In this document: positions 1 through 5,472 of the stretch, in pieces | Layout of the letters: every line of letters starts with the position of its first letter | Numbering within the stretch: position 1 is the stretch's first letter | The notes under the pieces: model-generated | Told to the model about the DNA's origin: nothing | Databases searched by the model: none | The model's input: the letters and a program-made list of their open reading frames with translations, nothing else | Source: Anaerolineaceae bacterium | Lineage (GTDB): Bacteria > Chloroflexota > Anaerolineae > Anaerolineales > Anaerolineaceae | Reading direction: 5' to 3' | Assembly: GCA_017995665.1 (NCBI GenBank) | Contig: JAGOIM010000040.1 | Coordinates: forward strand, 1 to 6,950 | Length of the DNA stretch: 6,950 nucleotides | Program-made: the position numbers and the translations under genes

Positions 1-620
1 TCAATACCATCCGCTTCCATATCAATCGGCAAAACCCCGGCTGTTTGCGCACTGTCCAGCAAAAAGTGCAATCCGTGCTTTCGGGCGATTTGTCCGACTT
101 CTCTAATCGGCAAAATCGTGCCGCAAACGTTAGAAGCATGGTTCAGCACAATCAAGCGCGTATTGCTTTGAATGGCCGACTCAACCAAGTTCGCATCCAG
201 GCTTCCATCGCTATTGCAAGCCACTTTTGTAGTTTGAACGCCCTTCTGTGCCAAATTATTCAGAGGGCGCATGACCGCATTGTGTTCCATACTGCTGGTA
301 ATCACATGATCGCCGGCTTTTAGGAGCCCGTGCAATGCCAGGTTTAGCCCATCGGTTATGTTTAGTCCGAAGACAACCCGTAAGGGGTCTTCTGCTCCAA
401 ACAACTCTGCAAGAGCCACTCGCGTTTCATAAACCAAGCGAGCTGCCTCAATGGATAACCGATGCCCTGATCTCCCGGGGTTTGCCCCCGTTTCTTCCAG
501 AAAATGCACCATAGCATGGGCGACTTCCGGCGGTTTAGGCCAGGAAGTCGCCGCATTATCAAGATAGAGTGCGCCATCCTTTGTTCTTGAAGATGGAAAG
601 ATTGGCGCAGTCAATTTCAT
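1..620 (-). CDS. Class V aminotransferase, cysteine desulfurase family (3' end outside window)
   Basis: PLP-dependent NifS/SufS-like enzyme that would remove sulfur (or selenium) from cysteine (or selenocysteine) and pass it to an acceptor. I translated 206 residues from the ATG at 620-618. Visible landmarks are the N-terminal LDNAATSWPKP at 20-30, GANPGRSGHR at 45-54, an NITDGLN cofactor-loop segment at 87-93, SSMEHNAV with the ring-stacking His113, HASN with Asn164, and LLDSAQ with Asp189 and Gln192, which in this family contact the PLP ring. The catalytic lysine and the cysteine loop lie beyond the left edge, so activity cannot be confirmed. The text resembles the stand-alone 'cysteine desulfurase family protein' group (TIGR01977 type) more than housekeeping IscS. 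Its start overlaps the stop of the TusA-like gene as ATGA (617-620), with no strong ribosome site, which suggests translational coupling. It is the last visible gene of the yedE-tusA operon. Family confidence is high; whether the substrate is S or Se is open. Confidence 0.9.
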   Translation of the reverse strand, partial: MKLTAPIFPSSRTKDGALYLDNAATSWPKPPEVAHAMVHFLEETGANPGRSGHRLSIEAARLVYETRVALAELFGAEDPLRVVFGLNITDGLNLALHGLLKAGDHVITSSMEHNAVMRPLNNLAQKGVQTTKVACNSDGSLDANLVESAIQSNTRLIVLNHASNVCGTILPIREVGQIARKHGLHFLLDSAQTAGVLPIDMEADGI

Positions 621-826
621 TTGCGAATCACCATAGTAAATTCATCATCCTGTTCAGTAACTTGCACTTTAAAGCCTTTACGTTCAGCGAATCGCTCAAT
701 GTTTTCACGGGCGGTAACCGTATCGGCAAGCACTTCTAAAGGGAGATTTCCTTTTTCAATCGCTTGTTGAACCATCATTACCGGTTGAGGGCAAGACAAC
801 CCTCGCGTATCTAAAACAGCACTCAT
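617..826 (-). CDS. TusA/SirA/YedF-family sulfur carrier protein
   Basis: Small cytosolic sulfur-transfer protein of 69 residues. The family carries a persulfide (or possibly selenium) on the cysteine of a CPxP motif near the N-terminus. Here the motif is DTRGLSCPQP at residues 6-15, with Cys12 as the carrier. The rest fits the alpha/beta TusA fold in length and pattern (VLADTVTARENIERFAERKG at 32-51, then a final strand). It is a bare TusA domain: the C-terminal DsrE-like half found in full-length selenium-linked YedF proteins is absent. The start at 826 is supported by AGGAG at 834-838, seven bases upstream. It lies 15 bases after the yedE stop and overlaps the aminotransferase start by four bases, so it probably receives sulfur or selenium from one neighbour and hands it to the other. 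YeeD, the TusA-like partner of the YeeE thiosulfate importer, is the main alternative identity. Confidence 0.9.
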   Translation of the reverse strand: MSAVLDTRGLSCPQPVMMVQQAIEKGNLPLEVLADTVTARENIERFAERKGFKVQVTEQDDEFTMVIRK

Positions 827-841
827 TTTTATACTCCTTAC

Positions 842-1960
842 TTATGCAGTTTTTTGGCGCATGGTGAAACCAATCACCAAACAAACCACCAAACCAATTC
901 CAACGGCAATCATGCCATATTGAGAAATACCGCCCACCTGCAAAACACCATCAACCATTGCATCGGCTTTTCCAGCCAGATTGAAGTTGTGGGCGATTGC
1001 AGCACCGGTGATCATGCCCAAAACGAAAATAGCAGAATCGCCATTCCCTTCGCCGGCTAAGAAAAGTTGACGACCTGGGCAACCGCCAGCCAAAGCGTAG
1101 GCTAAACCGGCCAAAACCATACCGAGAATGTTCCAAAGTATGTTACTGTGAGCGATTGGCATCCCAGCAAAACCAAATTTAAACTGACCCAAAGCCAGAT
1201 TGGTAACGGCGGCGACAACAATTAAAGCTACAACGCCACTCAAAAGGCGATAATCCTTAAGCAAAATGACATCACGCACGGCACCCATCGTGCAGAAACG
1301 ACTGCGCTGTGCCAAAAAGCCAATCAACAAGCCAGCGCCCAAAGAGATCAAAATTGGGGCAGCCATTGAACCGGGACCTGATTCGCTGAAGAAAATGGGA
1401 CCGCCTTCGCTGAATACCGGTCTGAAGATGAGCAAAAGCAACAAACCGATCATCATAATGGGCATAATCCAGCCAACAGCGGGATAGGTTTTTTTGCTCG
1501 GACCAAGGTTGAAGCCGGAACGAAGGAATGCGACACCAATCCAGATGCCACCAACCAAACCAACAATTCCAACCAAAGCGGTCATATCACCACCGGCAAG
1601 ACGGAAACCGGCGCGCCACGGGCAACCCAAGAAGACCAAAGCGCCAATCATGGCAAAAACACCTAAGACGAAACGAACAATCGGGGCAGAACCGGCGCGG
1701 GCTTTGAATTCGCGGAAAAGCAAAGCTGCAATGGTTGAGCCCAAAACGAAACCAATGATTTCGGGACGAATATATTGAACGACTCCGGCACGATGCAAAC
1801 CAAGCGCACCGGCGATGTCGCGTTCAAAACAAGCCACACAAATTCCCATGTTGGGGGGATTGCCCAAATACTGCAAAACAGGGCCCAAAATGCCAATGAT
1901 GGCGCCCACTAAAATAATTCCCCAATAGGAAGCAAAGAATTTAGAAATTTTTTCACGCAT
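842..1960 (-). CDS. yedE: YedE/YeeE-family membrane transporter, putative selenium or sulfur-compound importer
   Basis: Integral membrane protein of 372 residues with about ten hydrophobic segments (roughly 14-31, 66-83, 95-112, 126-146, 161-181, 200-217, 238-257, 273-292, 308-325 and 347-366). The YeeE/YedE family imports thiosulfate through a relay of conserved cysteines; the YedE branch is associated with selenium metabolism by co-occurrence. Conserved-looking features are GICVACFERD (Cys41, Cys44), ALGLHRAGVVQYIRPE (52-67), FLGCPWR (Cys113), RSRFCTMGAVRD (Cys223), PIAHSN (268-273), GGCPGR (Cys294), LAGEGNGDSA (301-310) and AHNF (323-326). The two halves repeat each other: cysteine + RD (41-48 and 223-230) and GCPxR (112-116 and 293-297), showing an internal duplication. 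The start at 1960 is set by AGGAG (1969-1973), eight bases upstream. It is the first gene of the operon with tusA and the class V aminotransferase. I favour the selenium-linked YedE branch from the NPPNMG...LHRAGVVQYIRPE text, but the transported species is not proven. Confidence 0.9.
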   Translation of the reverse strand: MREKISKFFASYWGIILVGAIIGILGPVLQYLGNPPNMGICVACFERDIAGALGLHRAGVVQYIRPEIIGFVLGSTIAALLFREFKARAGSAPIVRFVLGVFAMIGALVFLGCPWRAGFRLAGGDMTALVGIVGLVGGIWIGVAFLRSGFNLGPSKKTYPAVGWIMPIMMIGLLLLLIFRPVFSEGGPIFFSESGPGSMAAPILISLGAGLLIGFLAQRSRFCTMGAVRDVILLKDYRLLSGVVALIVVAAVTNLALGQFKFGFAGMPIAHSNILWNILGMVLAGLAYALAGGCPGRQLFLAGEGNGDSAIFVLGMITGAAIAHNFNLAGKADAMVDGVLQVGGISQYGMIAVGIGLVVCLVIGFTMRQKTA

Positions 1961-1968
1961 AATAACTT

Positions 1969-1973
1969 CTCCT
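1969..1973 (-). promoter_or_regulatory. Ribosome binding site of yedE
   Basis: The minus strand reads AGGAG eight bases before the ATG at 1960. It supports that start for the transporter. Confidence 0.75.
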
Positions 1974-2080
1974 GAAAGGTTTTTAGTCTAGTCAATAAAA
2001 AATTTAGCTAACTTAAAAAAGCGATTTCAATAAAAGCAAGTCTGGGTATTTTTTTTCGCTAACTCCTCTTCCGGTAAATA

Positions 2081-2118
2081 ACCTTAAATAATAAATCCGC
2101 TGTCACATATCAGCGGAT
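2081..2118 (-). terminator. Terminator-like hairpin in the yedE leader (possible attenuator)
   Basis: On the minus strand ATCCGCTG (2118-2111) and CAGCGGAT (2102-2095) pair perfectly over 8 bp around an 8-base loop, extendable by two G-U pairs. The run TTTATTATTT follows at once. This is the layout of an intrinsic terminator, though its T tract is interrupted by A. It lies about 120 bases before the yedE start codon and after a TATAAT on the same strand, so it could end a short leader RNA or act as an attenuator. It is not the terminator of the upstream operon unless that at 2298-2330 is leaky. Confidence 0.5.
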
Positions 2119-2159
2119 CCGGAAGGCTGGAAGCTTTTCAGGAAAGGTCAGCTATGCGA

Positions 2160-2194
2160 CAACAGTTGAATGAACGCTGACCAGCGTTCTGTTG
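2160..2194 (-). promoter_or_regulatory. 18-bp palindrome with outer stem in the yedE leader
   Basis: GAACGCTG and CAGCGTTC form perfect 8-bp arms separated by two bases (2172-2189). An outer pair, CAACA and TGTTG on the minus strand (2194-2190 with 2164-2160), extends it to about 13 bp with a one-sided 7-base bulge. It may be an operator for a dimeric regulator or an RNA hairpin in the yedE leader. No T-rich run follows on either strand, so it is not a terminator. Confidence 0.5.
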
Positions 2195-2245
2195 ACTTTC
2201 TCAAAGAGAGTGAAAATAAGTTTTCATAACTATGTACCTGATATG

Positions 2246-2251
2246 ATTATA
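2246..2251 (-). promoter_or_regulatory. Candidate -10 box for the yedE operon
   Basis: The minus strand has a perfect TATAAT in an A/T-rich setting, about 290 bases before the yedE start. I see no good TTGACA-like -35 box at 16-18 bases upstream (the hexamer at 17 bp is CCCACG), so the call is weak. If used, the transcript would include both leader hairpins. Confidence 0.35.
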
Positions 2252-2290
2252 ACTTTAATTCACAAATCCGTGGGATGAAATTTCGCCTCT

Positions 2291-2330
2291 AATAAATAAA
2301 TGGTGAGCTAAAAAATACAGCCCACCATTT
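2291..2330 (-). terminator. Probable intrinsic terminator of the sigma/anti-sigma operon
   Basis: On the minus strand AAATGGTGGGC (2330-2320) pairs with GCTCACCATTT (2308-2298) over 11 positions with one mismatch, around an 11-base loop. A T-rich ATTTATT tail follows. The hairpin begins about 22 bases after the TAA of the anti-sigma-like gene, where an operon terminator is expected. Confidence 0.65.
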
Positions 2331-2352
2331 CCTAATTTACAACTTTTTCAGC

Positions 2353-4632
2353 TTATCGAATAAACACGCCTTCCAAATCACCCTTCATGACAAGGGGTAG
2401 CAAATATGCCTCACAACCATCAGGATCGATTAAGGCAATGCTTGCCTCTTCTGAATCTGACTTCCGCATGCTCACAGCCAGCCAACCCGATTGGCTCCAA
2501 TCCAAACCAATGGCGTTAACGTTATCAAGAATTTGATGCATATCACTGCCATCAGGACGCACCAGATAAACACTGCTGTTATCAGTGCCTCGGTATGCAA
2601 TCCATTTTCCATCAGGGGAAAGACTGGGGTTGAGGTATTTAATGGTTCCATCCTCAAGATCGAAAAGCTCTTGCACAGTGCCACTGCTAAAATCGTAATT
2701 GGCGACTTTCCAGGCAGCACTTCCGATGTAAGGCGTGGCGAAGTAGAGCAAACCCTCCGGCGACCAGCCGATGATTGTTTGATGACTCAGCGTGGAAATT
2801 TGCTTTACCTCATAACTGTCGACATTGATAACAAAGACGCTGTTGATAAAACCCTCACCCATCCCAACATAGGCAATCTGCTTTCCGTCTGGTGACCATT
2901 TCAGGTCAGAGCCAGAGATTCCCGGCAAGATTCTCTCAGTCTGCAAATCCAGGTCGAGAATATGAATTTGATTGTCCGGAGCCGCGTAAGCCAGTTGCTT
3001 GCCATCCGCTGAGAGCGCTCCCCAATTGCCATCCGGAACTTCGACATCCTTTCGATTTTCATCCAGGTTATAGACTGAAAGTCCCCAAACACCGCTGAAC
3101 AGCTCTCCTGAAACCAAGACTTTCCCATTAACCAATTCAACAGGTGCCGGCTGAAGGTCTGTGAGTGATTCCGCCGTCAGACACAAGCCAGATTGTTTCG
3201 TTGGTTCGTCCTGCAAATCCGTTCGAATTGTGGTCGGAGACCACTCTCCCTCCCAGGTGATTGAGTCACCAATCATCGTAAGATTGGACAGTCTAACCGT
3301 TAACAGACCACTCGGGAGCTCTTCATAGCTTATACTCACACTGAAGGGAACCTGAGACAAGCCTACACTGCCTGCACGTCCTCCACCGCCACCCCCACCG
3401 CCATTTGGAGTGAACTCGGGGATTTCAACACCAAAACTGTATACCTTCGGATCAGCCTCAAATGCAAAGCTATATGTGCCACGTGAACCCGTACTAATTG
3501 AAATTAGCTTCACTGTTTGCCCGGCGAGCTGGATTTCATGATTGAATTCCCATACCTGACCGACTTGCGGGTTTGGACCGGCATCAAAACTAAACTCGGC
3601 CGTCGAATTCGGGTCAGCCGGATAAATTCCAACACCGGAGAAGCTGATTGTCAGAGGGTAAACCAAGCCATAAGCTTTAAATTCAGCCGCCCAACCACTG
3701 CCGTCCGGTTCTTGGCTGATAGCTTCATTAACATCCAGTGGATAGGTGAAGGGCACTTCCTTCCCATTGGCATCCCGAATTTTCAAATCGCCGATTTGCT
3801 GGATTGACTCTCCGGGCTTAGTTTGGGGCTGAAAACTTCCAATTAAAATATAGCCATCTTCGGTTTCGATCACCTTGCTCACCCTAACTGGTTCCTCGGT
3901 AGCCGGAATTTCTGTCTCCTTATCAACGGTTTTTAGTGTGCTCTCCACCTGTGGCGAGGGTAAAACTTCGCTAACCGGCGCCAGAGTCAGCTCAGGAGGA
4001 GCTGGGACAAAACGCAACGGCAACTCCCAATTTTCTGGAGCTCTGCCTGGCATGGTGTTGACTATACAAGGAATCACAAAAATTGCCTCGTTAACCTCAG
4101 CAGGGACGGCCTGATAGCCGAAGTCCACTGCAGTGAGCTCTCTGCCATCTTCCAAGCGCAAATATCCTTGTGTAATACAGCCGATAATATCCTCCCGATC
4201 CGGGTAAGCCGAAGCAGGAACGCCAAAAACGCGATATTCGATTTGTGTTTTATCACCGCTGAGGGTTGCCGAGCTGACTGTAATGGTAATCTCATCACGT
4301 GTGACACTGACAGGCTCTGCCAGGACCCGGATCGGAACACTCTGATCCACAATCCCTGTGCCCGGTAAATATCCAAATAGTTGACGAATAGCTGCCGAGA
4401 CTTGCGCCGGACCAATTGCCAGAGTGATAATGATAATAACCGCTAGAATTGCGAAAGTAACCACCCATGCAGGTCGCAATCCTCTGATTGGCTGAGGCTT
4501 TCGTGCTTTTTCATCAGCTCGTTTCATCAAACCACTATACAACCTGTCTGTGAATTCAGGGCGCACTGCCGGAACATCGAAAGATTCTCTAATTTCTTTT
4601 TCAAACTGAGGGGGGATTTTCCATTCATTCAT
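2353..4632 (-). CDS. Putative membrane anti-sigma factor with C-terminal TolB/PD40 propeller repeats
   Basis: A 759-residue protein, probably the membrane-bound inhibitor and sensor for the adjacent ECF sigma factor. Counting from the ATG at 4632: residues 1-54 are cytoplasmic and charged, 55-75 are one membrane helix (PAWVVTFAILAVIIIITLAI), and positive charge before it predicts an outside C-terminus. Residues about 100-480 are beta-rich, with Cys152 and Cys189 a possible disulfide. Eight glycines lie at 411-418. From about 530 come TolB/PD40-type repeats: LSADGKQLAY, WSPDGKQIAY (579-588), WSPEGLLYFA, LSPDGKWIAY (671-680) and WSQSGWLAVS. The HxxxCxxC zinc motif of classical anti-sigma domains is absent, so the role rests on topology and position. 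The start is fixed by GGAGG (4639-4643), six bases upstream, and by the 8-base overlap with the sigma gene; the in-frame ATG at 4701 lies inside the sigma gene. Alternative: a membrane sensor that does not bind sigma. Confidence 0.8.
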   Translation of the reverse strand: MNEWKIPPQFEKEIRESFDVPAVRPEFTDRLYSGLMKRADEKARKPQPIRGLRPAWVVTFAILAVIIIITLAIGPAQVSAAIRQLFGYLPGTGIVDQSVPIRVLAEPVSVTRDEITITVSSATLSGDKTQIEYRVFGVPASAYPDREDIIGCITQGYLRLEDGRELTAVDFGYQAVPAEVNEAIFVIPCIVNTMPGRAPENWELPLRFVPAPPELTLAPVSEVLPSPQVESTLKTVDKETEIPATEEPVRVSKVIETEDGYILIGSFQPQTKPGESIQQIGDLKIRDANGKEVPFTYPLDVNEAISQEPDGSGWAAEFKAYGLVYPLTISFSGVGIYPADPNSTAEFSFDAGPNPQVGQVWEFNHEIQLAGQTVKLISISTGSRGTYSFAFEADPKVYSFGVEIPEFTPNGGGGGGGGRAGSVGLSQVPFSVSISYEELPSGLLTVRLSNLTMIGDSITWEGEWSPTTIRTDLQDEPTKQSGLCLTAESLTDLQPAPVELVNGKVLVSGELFSGVWGLSVYNLDENRKDVEVPDGNWGALSADGKQLAYAAPDNQIHILDLDLQTERILPGISGSDLKWSPDGKQIAYVGMGEGFINSVFVINVDSYEVKQISTLSHQTIIGWSPEGLLYFATPYIGSAAWKVANYDFSSGTVQELFDLEDGTIKYLNPSLSPDGKWIAYRGTDNSSVYLVRPDGSDMHQILDNVNAIGLDWSQSGWLAVSMRKSDSEEASIALIDPDGCEAYLLPLVMKGDLEGVFIR
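3389..3412 (-). repeat. Run of eight glycine codons (hinge) in the anti-sigma-like gene
   Basis: Eight GGN codons of mixed third base follow an asparagine and precede RAG in the protein (residues 411-418). The mixed codons argue against a simple slippage tract. It sits between beta-rich outer segments, and a flexible linker is the plainest reading. Confidence 0.7.
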
Positions 4633-5188
4633 TTGAAACCTCCAACTGACTGTGCAACCGTGCCAGCAAACGGTATGTCTTTTTTTTGACCGCTTCTTCA
4701 TTATGTTGAAGAAGCCTTGCTATTTCCGGGAAACTCATTTCACCAAGGAACCTCAACCTAAGCAATTCCTGATCCTCATTTGGTAAGGCTTGAATCAAAC
4801 TTGCCAGGTTTGCGCTTTGTTCTGATTGAATTACACCGTTTAAGGGGTCATTTTCTACGGGGATATCCTCGATTTCGTCTATGTCCGTTGGAATAATTCG
4901 CTGACGAAAATGATCCATCGCCTGATTACGTGCTATTGCAAAGAGCCAGGAAGCAAAATGCCCGTCTTGTCGATATTTGTCAAATGCTTCAAAAGCAGCC
5001 AGAAAAGTCCTCGAGGTAGCATCTTCAGCTTCATGCAGATTTCCAATTCGACTGTAGAGATATCGGAAGATTTGATTAACATACAACTTATACAGCTCTC
5101 CAAAAGCTCTCGGGTCCTTCCTTGTGGCTTTAATGAGCACTATTTCGTCGGATTCACGAATGTTTTTTTCGTACCTGTTTTCTGCCAT
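4625..5188 (-). CDS. ECF-type RNA polymerase sigma factor (sigma-70 family)
   Basis: A 187-residue alternative sigma factor that would direct RNA polymerase to a dedicated promoter set. It has the two-domain ECF layout. Region 2 spans about 26-97, with AFGELYKLYVNQIFRYLYSR, then EAEDATSRTFLAAFEAFDKY and SWLFAIARNQAMDHFRQR (80-97) for -10 recognition and melting. An acidic linker (101-125) follows, and region 4 at about 129-183 has LPNEDQELLRLRFLGEMSFPEIARLL and the helix-turn-helix ending NEEAVKKKTYRLLARL for -35 binding. No extra C-terminal domain is present. The start at 5188 is supported by a modest AAGGA-type site (5193-5198). The stop overlaps the start of the membrane anti-sigma-like gene, the usual arrangement for an ECF sigma and its regulator. 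Such pairs are often autoregulated, but I cannot identify its own promoter motif with confidence. The target genes are unknown. Confidence 0.92.
   Translation of the reverse strand: MAENRYEKNIRESDEIVLIKATRKDPRAFGELYKLYVNQIFRYLYSRIGNLHEAEDATSRTFLAAFEAFDKYRQDGHFASWLFAIARNQAMDHFRQRIIPTDIDEIEDIPVENDPLNGVIQSEQSANLASLIQALPNEDQELLRLRFLGEMSFPEIARLLQHNEEAVKKKTYRLLARLHSQLEVSNE
4639..4643 (-). promoter_or_regulatory. Ribosome binding site deciding the anti-sigma-like start
   Basis: GGAGG on the minus strand, inside the last codons of the sigma gene and six bases before the ATG at 4632. It favours this start over the longer in-frame ATG at 4701. Confidence 0.75.
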
Positions 5189-5200
5189 AAACTTCCTTTC

Positions 5201-5218
5201 ATATCCTTTCCAGGATAT
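5201..5218. repeat. Inverted repeat upstream of the sigma gene
   Basis: ATATCC and GGATAT form perfect 6-bp arms around six bases, 13 bases before the sigma start codon. It would lie in the mRNA leader next to the ribosome site, or serve as an operator. No function can be assigned. Confidence 0.4.
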
Positions 5219-5319
5219 CCTGCAGGCTTTGGATTTTTGAATTCACTATGTATGACGGAAAATAGGCATAAAGGGGACATATTCCCTTTTATTCTGCTTC
5301 TTTTTCCCTTAACATTAAG

Positions 5320-5325
5320 ATTATA
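5320..5325 (-). promoter_or_regulatory. Candidate -10 box for the sigma/anti-sigma operon
   Basis: Perfect TATAAT on the minus strand, about 130 bases before the sigma start codon. The hexamer 17 bases upstream is TGCAAA, a poor -35 match. An ECF-type promoter would look different, so this would be a housekeeping promoter if real. Confidence 0.3.
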
Positions 5326-5436
5326 TTGTGAAATTCAGGGGATTTGCATGGTATTTGGGCAGGAAACTTTTACAAGAAGGTGGCAATCTTCAAAACTGCC
5401 ATTCAGCCGGCTGCCTGCTGTCACCTGCAAATCAGG

Positions 5437-5442
5437 TACAAT
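5437..5442 (+). promoter_or_regulatory. Candidate -10 box for ettA
   Basis: TACAAT on the plus strand, about 30 bases before the ettA start, leaving a short leader that contains the ribosome site. No clear -35 box is visible at the right spacing. Confidence 0.3.
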
Positions 5443-5472
5443 TGCGATAACTAAATAAACGCAGGAGACGAT

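Larger units (their letters stand above)
1961..2352. other. 392-bp non-coding region between the anti-sigma-like gene and yedE
   Basis: Both flanking genes point left, so this stretch is the 3' end of one transcript and the 5' leader of the next. I find no convincing open reading frame. In minus-strand order it holds a terminator hairpin (2298-2330), a TATAAT (2246-2251), an 18-bp palindrome enclosed by an outer short stem (2160-2194), a second hairpin followed by a T-rich run (2081-2118), an A/T-rich segment and the yedE ribosome site (1969-1973). The density of inverted repeats suggests regulation of the yedE operon by RNA structure or by a DNA-binding protein. Confidence 0.7.
5189..5472. 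other. 284-bp divergent intergenic region between the sigma operon and ettA
   Basis: The two flanking genes point away from each other, so promoters for both should lie here. I see a TATAAT on the minus strand (5320-5325), a TACAAT on the plus strand (5437-5442), an inverted repeat ATATCC-N6-GGATAT just before the sigma gene (5201-5218) and a weak AAAGGG/CCCTTT inverted repeat (5270-5289). No convincing small gene was found. Confidence 0.6.

Noticed and set aside
1266..1778. Two open frames on the plus strand opposite yedE
   Set aside because: They are antisense to a clearly conserved membrane protein; their lysine/proline-rich text is what the reverse of hydrophobic codons gives, and neither has a family signature.
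842..1960. Selenocysteine (in-frame UGA) in the selenium-linked genes
   Set aside because: The transporter and TusA-like frames, and the visible part of the aminotransferase, use ordinary TGC/TGT cysteines and have no in-frame TGA before their ends.
1992..2062. Possible hairpin AGCGA...TCGCT followed by a T run, upstream of yedE on the minus strand
   Set aside because: Only a 5-bp stem around a loop of more than 30 bases; too weak to call a terminator.
3389..3412. Glycine-codon run as a phase-variable simple repeat
   Set aside because: Third bases vary (GGC, GGT, GGG, GGA), so it is not a homogeneous tract prone to slippage.
4633..4701. 23-residue N-terminal extension of the anti-sigma-like protein from an ATG at 4701
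   Set aside because: It lies wholly within the sigma region-4 coding sequence, whereas the ATG at 4632 has a GGAGG site at ideal spacing and the usual overlapping layout.
5270..5289. AAAGGG/CCCTTT inverted repeat followed by a pyrimidine-rich stretch on the plus strand
   Set aside because: Short stem, no plus-strand gene ends nearby, and it sits in a divergent promoter region, so a terminator role is unlikely.
4910..5458. 182-codon open frame on the plus strand across the sigma gene and the intergenic region
   Set aside because: It overlaps the strongly supported sigma factor in antisense and shows no recognisable domain.
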